From Lawsonibacter sp. (GTDB taxonomy: Bacteria; Bacillota; Clostridia; Oscillospirales; Oscillospiraceae): 13,488 bases of DNA. Both the position numbers and the translations under genes were made by a program. Position 1 is the stretch's first letter. Each line of letters starts with the position of its first letter. The notes under the pieces were generated by a model that saw nothing but the letters and a program-made list of their open reading frames with translations, was not told the DNA's origin and did no database searches. Location: assembly GCA_022798155.1 (NCBI GenBank), contig JAAWLY010000052.1, forward strand, positions 1-13,488, read 5' to 3'. Positions 6,753-12,713 of the stretch are shown here, piece by piece.

Positions 6753-8492
6753 TCAGGCGATGTCGACTTTGCGGCTCTTGGCGGCAAACAGGAAACCCAG
6801 CATCAGCACAATACCAACGGGCAGGGAGATGATGCCGGGGGCGCCGGCCATAACCAGCACGCCGGCAATCAAGTAGGTGACGCCGGACACCACGGCACAG
6901 GAGATGGCGTAGGGCAGCTGGGTGGACACGTGGTTAACGTGGTCGCACTGGGCGCCGGCAGAGGCCATGATGGTGGTGTCGGAGATGGGGGAGCAGTGGT
7001 CGCCGCAGACAGCGCCGGCCATACAGGCGGAGATGCAGATAATGGCCATGGGGTTGCTCATATCAAAGGCATTCTGCACGATGGGGATGAGGATGCCGAA
7101 GGTACCCCAGCTGGTGCCGGTGGCAAAGGCCAGGCCGCAGCCCACCGCGAACACGAGAACAGGCAGGAACATCTGGACCCCGGAGGCGGAGCGTACCAGG
7201 TCACGGACAAAGAACTTGGCGCCTAGGGAGCCGGTCATGGTGTTCAGGGACCAGGCAAAGGTGAGGATCAGAATGGCGGGAACCATGGCCTTGAAGCCCT
7301 CAGGGATGCAGTTCATCATCTCTTTGAAAGGCATGGCCTTTCGAATGGCGTAGTAGATAATGGTAATCAGAAGCCCGAAAGTGGAACCCAGCATCAGCCC
7401 CAGGGGGGAGTCGCAGTCAGAGAAAGCGGTGACGAAGTCCACGCCGGAGAAAAATCCGCCGGTGTAGATCATACCAATCACACAGCAGACCACCAGCGCC
7501 GCGATGGGCAGCACCAGGTCCAGAACAATCCCCTTGGACTCATCGTTCTCCTCATCCATCATGGCGTAGGGATTGGAGCCGGAGAAGAGGTCCCCATTGT
7601 CCAGGGCGTTTTTTTCATACTTGGCCATCGGGCCAAACTCCACCTTCATCAGCACCATGCCCACCATCATAACCACGGTGAGCAGGGCGTAGAAGTTGTA
7701 GGGGATGGCACGGATAAACAGGTTCAGGCCCTGGCCGTCCTCGGCATAGCCGGCCACGGCGGCGGCCCAGGAGGAGATTGGGGCGATAATGCAGATGGGG
7801 GCGGCGGTGGCGTCGATGAGGTAGGCCAGCTTGGCCCGGGAAACCCTGTGCTTGTCCGTGACGGGCCGCATGACGCTGCCCACGGTGAGGCAGTTGAAAT
7901 AGTCGTCGATAAAGATCAGGCAGCCCAGCACGATGGTGGCCAATTGGGCCCCTGCCCGGGACTTGATGTTCGCTCTCGCCCAACGGCCGAAGGCGGCGGA
8001 CCCCCCCGCCTTGTTCATTAGGCACACGATGGCGCCCAAAATGACCAGGAAGACCAGGATGCCCACATTGCCGGCAATGGAATCCGCGATGCCGTCGTTG
8101 ATGACATGGAGCACCGTCCCCTCAAAGGAGAAGTTGGAGTAGAGCAGCCCGCCCACCAGGATACCGATGAACAAAGAGGAGTAAACCTCCTTGGTAATCA
8201 AAGCCAGGGCAATGGCGATCACTGGGGGCAGCAGAGACATGGGGGTATTGAAGAAATTGCTGGGGGATGTGATGTAGCCCACATACCCGCTGCTGGCGCA
8301 GGTCGGGCAGGGGACGGCCTCCCCCTCGTCAGACAGGACCACGCCCAGCGCTCCGCAGTCGGGACACTCAATGTACCTGGTGCCGCTGAGCTCAGTGGGG
8401 TCGCCTCCGGCGGCAAAGGCGGTGGTGACCATAGCCAGCAGCAGCATCGTCAAAACAACAAGCCGCAGGCTGTGGAATCTTCTGGTTCTCAT
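6753..8492 (-). CDS. NhaC-superfamily transporter, probable lysine carrier, with signal peptide and zinc-ribbon-like N-terminus
   Basis: A 579-residue membrane protein of the NhaC Na+/H+ antiporter superfamily. Residues 1-28 look like a signal peptide (basic start, LVVLTMLLLAMVTTAFA). Residues 41-72 carry two cysteine pairs (C43/C46 in CPDCGALG, C62/C65 in CPTCASSG), reminiscent of DnaJ-type zinc repeats. About a dozen hydrophobic segments follow from residue 88. Family motifs are clear: FIDDYFNCLTVGSVMRPVTD, ATGTSWGTFGILIPI and, near residue 497, GDHCSPISDTTIMASAGA. The leader is a lysine riboswitch, so the cargo is probably lysine; NhaC-type proteins (named LysW) have been proposed as lysine transporters from riboswitch context. 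The ATG at 8492 follows AGGAGG. An in-frame ATG at 8597 lies inside the riboswitch and is not used. Confidence 0.9.
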   Translation of the reverse strand: MRTRRFHSLRLVVLTMLLLAMVTTAFAAGGDPTELSGTRYIECPDCGALGVVLSDEGEAVPCPTCASSGYVGYITSPSNFFNTPMSLLPPVIAIALALITKEVYSSLFIGILVGGLLYSNFSFEGTVLHVINDGIADSIAGNVGILVFLVILGAIVCLMNKAGGSAAFGRWARANIKSRAGAQLATIVLGCLIFIDDYFNCLTVGSVMRPVTDKHRVSRAKLAYLIDATAAPICIIAPISSWAAAVAGYAEDGQGLNLFIRAIPYNFYALLTVVMMVGMVLMKVEFGPMAKYEKNALDNGDLFSGSNPYAMMDEENDESKGIVLDLVLPIAALVVCCVIGMIYTGGFFSGVDFVTAFSDCDSPLGLMLGSTFGLLITIIYYAIRKAMPFKEMMNCIPEGFKAMVPAILILTFAWSLNTMTGSLGAKFFVRDLVRSASGVQMFLPVLVFAVGCGLAFATGTSWGTFGILIPIVQNAFDMSNPMAIICISACMAGAVCGDHCSPISDTTIMASAGAQCDHVNHVSTQLPYAISCAVVSGVTYLIAGVLVMAGAPGIISLPVGIVLMLGFLFAAKSRKVDIA

Positions 8493-8538
8493 ATGTATTT
8501 CCCTCCTAAATTTTGGGGCGCACAAACCCCGTCCGCGC

Positions 8539-8575
8539 AAAATAAAAACCATGGTGCGCAAAGCGCGCCCCACGG
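8539..8575 (-). terminator. Riboswitch-controlled intrinsic terminator
   Basis: On the minus strand CCGTGG and GCGC pair with GCGC and CCATGG around a TTT loop, with a small internal loop, and TTTTTATTTT follows. Lying between the lysine aptamer and the ribosome site, it is the off-state of the expression platform. An alternative hairpin at 8568-8606 (CCCC-GGCAAA pairing with TTTGCC-gt-GGGG) would use up the terminator's 5' arm and act as antiterminator. Confidence 0.82.
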
Positions 8576-8612
8576 CAAAACCGGATGCCCCCAGCATTTG
8601 CCGGGGACCTCT

Positions 8613-8771
8613 GGATAGCGCTCCACTCCTCGTGACAGTCCGTGGGATATTCTCCCCCGGCCCAGGAAAAACAGTTCAGGCAGACCGCCTCTCCTTCGGC
8701 GGCGCACCCTCTCCCCCGGGACGGCTGCCTGGCCTTGTCCCGCGGTACGCATGAGCGCCGCGCCTCTATCC
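8613..8771 (-). promoter_or_regulatory. Lysine riboswitch aptamer (L box)
   Basis: The minus-strand leader contains the conserved blocks of the lysine aptamer in order. The 5' P1 strand is GGATAGAGGCGC (from 8771). GGGGGAGAGGGTGCGCCGCC runs into CCGAAGG (around 8690-8717). At the 3' end GGACTGTCACGAGG is followed by AGTGGAGCGCTATCC (8613-8641). P1 pairs GGATAG (8766-8771) with CTATCC (8613-8618). Length, about 159 nt, fits the class. A terminator/antiterminator pair follows, so lysine should promote premature termination and shut off the transporter when lysine is plentiful. Confidence 0.93.
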
Positions 8772-8789
8772 GCTTATGAAATTGCAACC

Positions 8790-8818
8790 ATCCTACCACA
8801 AACTTGCAGGGATGTCAA
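8790..8818 (-). promoter_or_regulatory. Sigma-A promoter of the riboswitch-transporter transcript
   Basis: On the minus strand TTGACA (8813-8818) and TAGGAT (8790-8795) are 17 bp apart. The predicted start near 8783 is about a dozen nt upstream of the riboswitch P1, giving a leader of roughly 290 nt. Confidence 0.85.
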
Positions 8819-8893
8819 TGGAAATTTGGAGAAAACCGTTGTATTTTTGCTTCCAATGAAGAAATAAGATCAGGGGCTGAAAGGGCCCCGTCT

Positions 8894-9134
8894 TCATGTC
8901 TGTCCCGGCCGGGCCATATAGGAGGTAAAGTACCGGTGGTCACCGTCTTGCCCGCCGTATCGGCCAGCGCCGCCATCGCCCCGCCGTGGATCATGCCACG
9001 GAATCAAGCCCCGCCCGGAGCACTCCCCGGGCCAGCCCGGGCTCTACAAGCGTCACCTCGATGTCGTTTTCATAGGAAAACTGTGGGCCACATTAACCAT
9101 GCCCAAAATCCGCTTCTCTTTTGTTCCACTGCAC
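8894..9134 (-). pseudogene. Frameshifted PaaI-type hotdog thioesterase remnant
   Basis: Three minus-strand frames together spell a small hotdog-fold thioesterase. First segment, from about 9134: QWNKREADFGHG, an in-frame TAA (9093-9095), then FSYENDIEVTLVEPGLARGV, ending in TGA at 8991-8993. Second, from 8994: the hallmark MIHGGAMAALADTAGKTVTT. Third, 8932-8894: YFTSYMARPGQT, then stop. The HGGA...ALADTA signature is that of PaaI/YbgC-like acyl-CoA thioesterases, normally about 130-140 residues. Segments are missing around both shifts, so deletions as well as frameshifts occurred. A relic promoter lies upstream. A GGGGC / GCCCC hairpin (about 8873-8889) may be its old terminator. I am confident it is broken, less so of its exact original function. 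Confidence 0.72.
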
Positions 9135-9153
9135 ATTCTTCTCTCCCTAAAAT

Positions 9154-9181
9154 ATTGTACCATGTTTTTTCCGGCCAGCAA
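9154..9181 (-). promoter_or_regulatory. Possible relic promoter of the thioesterase pseudogene
   Basis: The minus strand shows TTGCTG (9176-9181) and TACAAT (9154-9159) separated by 16 bp, about 20 bp ahead of the pseudogene's likely start. The -35 is imperfect. Confidence 0.35.
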
Positions 9182-9271
9182 GTCCCATAGCTTCCATATT
9201 TCTCCGAACAACATAGAATGGGGTAGCCGCGCTATACATCCACTCAACTTAGCAAAGGAGCATCTGAAACT

Positions 9272-10051
9272 ATGGAACTGAAAGTAAACCGTCCCGCCCT
9301 GGCCGGGCAGGATATTGACCCGGATACCTTCCAGCGGGTCTGGGACCGGGTTATGCCCAACCAGGCCAGCCCCGCCGCCCGCGAGGGAGACTCCCCCTCT
9401 GTCCCGGACACCGCCCTCCCCGCGGAGCCCTCCGTCCCACCCACGGAGGCCCCCCCTGCCCAGCCGGAGCTGCCTCCGGTCCCGGAGTGCCCGCCGGACA
9501 CCTCCCCCGACCTGCCCGCCGTCCCGGACTGTCCAGCGCAGCCTGAGACGCCCCCCCAGGCTCCTTCCGACTGCCCCCAGTGCCCGGAATGTCCCACCGT
9601 ACCGGGCACGACGCCCGCGCCGGAACCACCCGCCCTCTGTCTGGGAGAGAGCTCCCAGAGGGACGCCGCCCGTCTGGAGGAGCTGATGACTCTGGCCCAG
9701 GCCGGGGCTGCCGCCGGCCGCGCCCTGGCCCGTCGGGCCAGCGGGACCTGCGCCAGGACTCTGTCCGCCCTGGCCCGGGACCACCGCTCCGCCTTTCGCC
9801 GGCTGTCCGCCGCCTACTTCCTGATCACAGGAAAGCGCTACGCCCCTAAGTGCCCCTCCGTCACCCTGCCCGCTTCCCTGGCCCTGGCCCTGCGGCAGCA
9901 GTTCGTCTGGGAGCAGCAGTGGGAACAGAAAAACAATCAGGCCGCCCAGGCCACCGCCGACCCCTGCCTGAAGGAGCTCTATCTGGAGCTGGCCCAGGAG
10001 GGGGCCTTCCACGCCGGGACCATCCGGTCGCTGCTGGAGCAGATGACTTGA
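9272..10051 (+). CDS. Proline-rich protein with C-terminal ferritin-like helical domain
   Basis: A 259-residue protein without signal peptide or membrane span. Residues 1-30 form a compact N-terminal motif (DPDTFQRVWDRVMPNQ). Residues about 31-122 are an extreme Pro/Ala/Glu/Cys-rich linker with repeated P-x-C-P units (PECP, PDCP, SDCPQCPECP). Residues about 125-259 are alpha-helical, with AARLEELMTLAQAGAAAGRA, RRLSAAYFLITGKRYAP and a final LAQEGAFHAGTIRSLLEQM. The last contains a Glu/His pattern like the second metal helix of ferritin/rubrerythrin proteins, but the first ExxH pair appears degenerate. I think it belongs to a ferritin-like family of Oscillospirales whose role is unknown. AAAGGAG precedes the ATG by 11 nt. 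Confidence 0.6.
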   Translation: MELKVNRPALAGQDIDPDTFQRVWDRVMPNQASPAAREGDSPSVPDTALPAEPSVPPTEAPPAQPELPPVPECPPDTSPDLPAVPDCPAQPETPPQAPSDCPQCPECPTVPGTTPAPEPPALCLGESSQRDAARLEELMTLAQAGAAAGRALARRASGTCARTLSALARDHRSAFRRLSAAYFLITGKRYAPKCPSVTLPASLALALRQQFVWEQQWEQKNNQAAQATADPCLKELYLELAQEGAFHAGTIRSLLEQMT

Positions 10052-10088
10052 CGCGCCCTCGCCGGGCAGGTGTTCCGTTTTCTTTTAA

Positions 10089-10118
10089 AAAAAGGAACCA
10101 AAAAGAACTTTCCTTTTT
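10089..10118 (+). terminator. A/T-rich hairpin between two plus-strand genes, possible terminator
   Basis: AAAAAGGAA (10089-10097) and TTCCTTTTT (10110-10118) form a 9-bp stem around a 12-nt loop, 37 bp after the stop of the proline-rich protein gene. The T-run is part of the stem rather than after it, so it is an atypical terminator. Confidence 0.35.
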
Positions 10119-10175
10119 GCGCCGTCTGAGGTACACTAAGGAAAATACGCTGTTAAGGCGGAAACGAGGTGCGCT

Positions 10176-11102
10176 ATGATCCAGACCTTTGACCTTTCCT
10201 ACCCCTCCTCCGATGGCATCCACACCATCCACGCCCGGGAATGGGTGACCGAGGGCAGCCCCCGGGGGGTGGTGCAGATCGTCCACGGCGTGGCGGAACA
10301 CATCGGGCGCTATGACCCCGTGGCCCGGTTCCTGGCCTCCCGGGGGTATCTGGTGTGCGGCGAGGACCACCTGGGCCACGGACTCACCGCCGGGGGCAAA
10401 TTCGGCTACTTTGGGCTCAAAAACGGCTGGGACCTGGTGGCCCGGGACATCCGCCGTCTGCGGAAGCTGGAGGGGGAAAAACACCCCTCCCTGCCCTACG
10501 TGATTCTGGGCCACTCCATGGGCTCCTTCCTCACCCGGACCTACCTGATCCGCTGGCCGGGGACGGTGGACGCCGCCGTGCTGTCGGGCACGGGCCAGGA
10601 GTCCGCCGCCGCGGTGGCCTTTGGCAAAGCGCTGGCCGGGACGCTGTGCAAAACTCGCGGCCCGGACTATGTAAGCAAGACGGTGAACGACCTGTCCCTG
10701 GGGGCCTACAACAAGACCTTCAAGCCCAACCGTACCCCTTCCGACTGGTTATCCCGGGACGAGGCCCAGGTGGACATTGCCCTGGCCGACCCCCTGTGCA
10801 ACTTCATGCCCACCGTGTCCATGTTCCGGGATATGATGGAGGGATTGCAGTTTATCGCGGACAGAGGCAACCTGGCCAAGATGAACAAGGACACCCCCGT
10901 CTATTTCCTCTCCGGCGGCAGCGACCCGGTGGGCGCTATGGGCAAGGGGGTGCGGAAGGTGGAGGAGATGTTCCGCTCCGCCGGGTGCAGGGACGTGACC
11001 GTCAAGCTCTACCCCGGAGGCCGCCACGAGATGTTCAACGAGATTAACCGTCAGGAGGTCTTTGACGACCTGCTTGCCTGGATTGAGCATAAGCTGACAT
11101 GA
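10176..11102 (+). CDS. Alpha/beta hydrolase, lysophospholipase/monoacylglycerol lipase type
   Basis: A 308-residue serine hydrolase of the Hydrolase_4 family, cytoplasmic by the absence of a signal peptide. The oxyanion region is VHGVAEHIGRY (residues 36-46). The nucleophile elbow GHSMGS places Ser114, the acid is D250 in FLSGGSDPVG, and His284 sits in GGRHEMFNE. A lid region spans about 140-230. The family cleaves acyl esters of glycerol lipids and lysophospholipids; the native substrate is not evident. The ATG is preceded only by a modest GAGGTG. The upstream gene ends 124 bp before, with a weak hairpin between, so it could be co-transcribed or have its own promoter. A strong terminator follows at once. 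Confidence 0.9.
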   Translation: MIQTFDLSYPSSDGIHTIHAREWVTEGSPRGVVQIVHGVAEHIGRYDPVARFLASRGYLVCGEDHLGHGLTAGGKFGYFGLKNGWDLVARDIRRLRKLEGEKHPSLPYVILGHSMGSFLTRTYLIRWPGTVDAAVLSGTGQESAAAVAFGKALAGTLCKTRGPDYVSKTVNDLSLGAYNKTFKPNRTPSDWLSRDEAQVDIALADPLCNFMPTVSMFRDMMEGLQFIADRGNLAKMNKDTPVYFLSGGSDPVGAMGKGVRKVEEMFRSAGCRDVTVKLYPGGRHEMFNEINRQEVFDDLLAWIEHKLT

Positions 11103-11103
11103 G

Positions 11104-11132
11104 AAAAACCCGCCTTACGGCGGGTTTTTTTT
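11104..11132. terminator. Bidirectional intrinsic terminator between convergent genes
   Basis: AAAAACCCGCC / GGCGGGTTTTT with loop TTAC, then three more Ts on the plus strand. On the minus strand the same stem ends in TTTTTCTC. It serves the hydrolase (plus) and the NlpC/P60 gene (minus), which converge here. Confidence 0.93.
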
Positions 11133-11160
11133 AGGGTATGGAGCACCACAGTTTATGTAG

Positions 11161-12039
11161 TCACACAATCCGGCGGGCACCCACATAGGTCCGCACATAG
11201 TAGCTGGAATACAGATCGCTGATGATAACGCCCACAGAGGCGGTGGAGGCGTGGATAATCTGGCCGTTTCCGATGTACATGCCCACATGGGAGGCCCGCT
11301 TGCTGCCGCCCTCCTTGAACATGACCAGGTCGCCGGGCTGCAAATCCTCTTTGGCCACAGGCGTACCGTTGTCCAGCTGGGCGGAGGCGGTGCGGTTCAG
11401 GCTGTAGCCAAACTGCTTGTACACATAGCTGGTAAAGCCGGAACAGTCAAAGCCCTTGGGGCTGCTGCCGCCGTAGACATAGCGGCAGCCCAGAAACTGA
11501 AGGGCGTAGTCGGCAATCTCCTGGCCTTTGGTCGCCTCAGCGGGGTCCGCCTGGACCACATACTCCGCGCTGATATAGCCGGAGGCAATCTTGTACCAGT
11601 CGTTCTGGAGGCCCTGCGTCTCTATGGTCTTGCCGGTGTACAGCTGGTCTACCTTCTCATAGTCGGTACCGGGGCCGGAGCGGACATTCAGGGGACCCTT
11701 CACCACCCGCACATAGACAGGCTCAGACTCGGCGGCCAGAGGAACAGGGGTTTCCTCCTGCTCGCTCTCCGTCTCCAGCTTCATGTACTCGCTGGCGACG
11801 TAGCCGGTCAGCCCCTCGTAGGACACCTGATACCAGCCCTCCAGAATATCCAGCACCTCGACCTGTACGCCGTTATTCAGCTTTGTCACCAGTTTCCCCT
11901 CGTTGCTTGCCTCAGCCCGCATCCGGAGCTGGCTGTTCTTTGTCGTCACCGTGCCCGTAAGGGCAGAGGCGGGGGTGAGCATGGTGCTGACCAGCAGCAT
12001 TACGGCGGTCATGCGGACTGCGGCACGATTCAAGTGCAT
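11161..12039 (-). CDS. Secreted NlpC/P60 peptidoglycan endopeptidase with two SH3 domains
   Basis: A 292-residue exported cell-wall hydrolase. Residues 1-26 form a signal peptide (MTAVMLLVSTMLTPASA). Two bacterial SH3 domains at about 28-88 and 107-164 (LRMRAEAS, LNVRSGPGTDYEKV) should bind peptidoglycan. Residues 172-292 are the NlpC/P60 cysteine peptidase, with C199 in FDCSGF, H251 in ASHVGMYIG and H263 in IIHAST. Such enzymes cut the D-Glu to diamino-acid bond of stem peptides and are used in growth or daughter-cell separation. The ribosome site GAGGAGG supports the start. The promoter carries a WalR-like box, consistent with control by the WalRK cell-wall system, which governs hydrolases of this type in Firmicutes. 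Confidence 0.95.
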   Translation of the reverse strand: MHLNRAAVRMTAVMLLVSTMLTPASALTGTVTTKNSQLRMRAEASNEGKLVTKLNNGVQVEVLDILEGWYQVSYEGLTGYVASEYMKLETESEQEETPVPLAAESEPVYVRVVKGPLNVRSGPGTDYEKVDQLYTGKTIETQGLQNDWYKIASGYISAEYVVQADPAEATKGQEIADYALQFLGCRYVYGGSSPKGFDCSGFTSYVYKQFGYSLNRTASAQLDNGTPVAKEDLQPGDLVMFKEGGSKRASHVGMYIGNGQIIHASTASVGVIISDLYSSYYVRTYVGARRIV

Positions 12040-12094
12040 ATTGGCGTCCTCCTCAGCTTTATTCTTCTACTTGATAGACAGACGGTTTCTCTAA

Positions 12095-12123
12095 ATTGTA
12101 ATCAAACACGCGATATTTTGTAA
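12095..12123 (-). promoter_or_regulatory. Promoter of the NlpC/P60 gene
   Basis: On the minus strand TTACAA (12118-12123) and TACAAT (12095-12100) lie 17 bp apart, giving a leader of about 50 nt. The -35 is imperfect, which fits a promoter that needs an activator; a WalR-like box overlaps and extends upstream of it. Confidence 0.65.
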
Positions 12124-12135
12124 CCGCTTTGTTAC
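12119..12135. promoter_or_regulatory. WalR (YycF)-like box at the NlpC/P60 promoter
   Basis: The plus strand reads TGTAAC-CGCTT-TGTTAC, an exact fit to the published WalR consensus TGTWAH-N5-TGTWAH. One half-site covers the -35 and the other lies just upstream, the place where OmpR/PhoB-type regulators activate. It also reads as the palindrome GTAAC-N6-GTTAC. A PhoP-type box is an alternative. A GGCCGG / CCGGCC hairpin (12141-12167) lies next to it at the end of the upstream gene. Confidence 0.65.
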
Positions 12136-12154
12136 CGTTAGGCCGGCAGGGCTG

Positions 12155-12445
12155 TTACTTTCCGGCCAAGGCCCGATCCAGCCAGACAGCGGCCACGTCC
12201 ATAGCGGCATAGAGACTGTCCTTCTCGCTCTTTTTTACCACCCGGTCACGGCTTTTCAGGTCTGGGTCGGTGAGCTGGAGCTGAATGGACACTTTATCAG
12301 CCATTTTCAGGCCGTCTTGGTCCTTTGCGGACAGAATCTGGAGCATAATAATGTACTTCTCTGCCATGGTGCCGTAGTAAATCAAATTATCTTTCCGACG
12401 CAGGGGATGACCCTTATAGGAAAGAGGCAGCTTTTCGTTGGCCAT
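12155..12445 (-). CDS. Conserved clostridial protein of unknown function, 96 residues
   Basis: A small, soluble, charged protein (MANEKLPLSYKGHPLRRKDN) with no signal peptide or membrane segment. The middle contains YYGTMAEKYIIMLQIL and the end SLYAAMDVAAVWLDRALAG, likely a C-terminal helix. I recognise it as resembling a conserved hypothetical family of Clostridia, with no function known to me. A further in-frame ATG at 12523 would add 26 residues, but those codons overlap the promoter and the WalR-like boxes. The ATG at 12445 follows GGGAGG. It is 115 bp upstream of the NlpC/P60 gene on the same strand and shares its operator, so a role linked to the cell envelope is inferred. Confidence 0.82.
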   Translation of the reverse strand: MANEKLPLSYKGHPLRRKDNLIYYGTMAEKYIIMLQILSAKDQDGLKMADKVSIQLQLTDPDLKSRDRVVKKSEKDSLYAAMDVAAVWLDRALAGK

Positions 12446-12485
12446 TGGATTGCCTCCCTTTTCAGATTTGATGTGCTTTTGAAGT

Positions 12486-12513
12486 TGTAACCGAATTGTA
12501 ACACATTTGTTAC
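12486..12513. promoter_or_regulatory. Triple WalR-like half-site array over the promoter of the 96-residue protein gene
   Basis: The plus strand has three half-sites at exactly 11-bp intervals: TGTAAC (12486-12491), TGTAAC (12497-12502) and TGTTAC (12508-12513). Any adjacent pair fits TGTWAH-N5-TGTWAH. The right-hand pair differs from the NlpC/P60 box at only three of the N5 positions. Here the sites fall in the spacer, on the -10 and around the transcription start, so occupancy should block RNA polymerase. Confidence 0.62.
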
Positions 12514-12523
12514 CTCTTGTCAA
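12495..12523 (-). promoter_or_regulatory. Promoter of the 96-residue protein gene
   Basis: On the minus strand a perfect -35 (TTGACA, 12518-12523) and TACAAT (12495-12500) are 17 bp apart. Being close to consensus, it should fire without an activator, in keeping with repression by the overlapping half-sites. Confidence 0.8.
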
Positions 12524-12579
12524 ATAATTTCGGAAAATTTCTTTTCGTTTTTTTGGAGAAAAAATTTATCATATAAAAT

Positions 12580-12617
12580 AAAAAAACCGGAACAGGCCTT
12601 GACAGCCTATTCCAGTT
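12580..12617 (-). terminator. Minus-strand intrinsic terminator overlapping the rpoB promoter
   Basis: A 13-bp stem (12585-12597 with 12605-12617) has loop TGTCAAG and is followed by a run of seven Ts (12586-12580) on the minus strand. Two positions that are C-A mismatches in plus-strand RNA become G-U pairs in minus-strand RNA, so the structure is built for the minus strand. No annotated minus-strand gene ends here. Its loop contains the -35 of the rpoB promoter. Confidence 0.78.
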
Positions 12618-12627
12618 ATGGTAGAAT
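12599..12627 (+). promoter_or_regulatory. Promoter of rpoB
   Basis: TTGACA (12599-12604) and TAGAAT (12622-12627) are 17 bp apart. The predicted start near 12634 leaves a leader of about 244 nt before rpoB. That leader holds the hairpin TGCCCTT / AAGGGCA but no terminator that I can see. Confidence 0.75.
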
Positions 12628-12684
12628 AAAATGCATTTATGCCCTTAGCTACAAAAAAGGGCACTGTTCCAAATTCACAGTCTC

Positions 12685-12713
12685 AGTTTATCACATCCCC
12701 GCCGGAATAGCAA
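12685..12713 (-). promoter_or_regulatory. Possible promoter of the antisense small RNA
   Basis: On the minus strand TTGCTA (12708-12713) and TAAACT (12685-12690) are 17 bp apart, with a TGA just before the -10 (extended -10). Both hexamers deviate from consensus, so this is tentative. Confidence 0.4.

Larger units (their letters stand above)
12580..12678 (-). ncRNA. Candidate small RNA antisense to the rpoB leader
   Basis: A minus-strand promoter (12685-12713) predicts a start near 12678, and a strong minus-strand terminator closes it, giving about 100 nt. It would contain a first hairpin TGCCCTT / AAGGGCA (12640-12646, 12657-12663) and the terminator hairpin. A segment near the 5' end (GGAACAG, 12664-12670) can pair with CTGTTCC in the terminator's 3' arm, an alternative fold. 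It has no coding potential. This is inferred from sequence signals only. Confidence 0.38.

Noticed and set aside
8493..8597. 35-residue N-terminal extension of the NhaC-type transporter
   Set aside because: It overlaps the riboswitch terminator and antiterminator; AGGAGG and a signal peptide mark the start at 8492.
8489..8799. Small minus-strand open frames ahead of the transporter
   Set aside because: They fall within the lysine riboswitch RNA and show no protein features.
9053..10012. Minus-strand open frame of 319 codons
   Set aside because: Its Gly/Arg/Gln-rich content mirrors the Pro-rich plus-strand gene, and its end runs into the thioesterase pseudogene. It has no recognisable domain.
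11251..12123. Plus-strand open frame of 290 codons
   Set aside because: It is a shadow of the NlpC/P60 gene, which has a signal peptide, SH3 domains and catalytic residues.
12446..12523. 26-residue N-terminal extension of the 96-residue protein
   Set aside because: It would place codons upstream of the likely transcription start and across the regulatory half-sites; GGGAGG marks the start at 12445.
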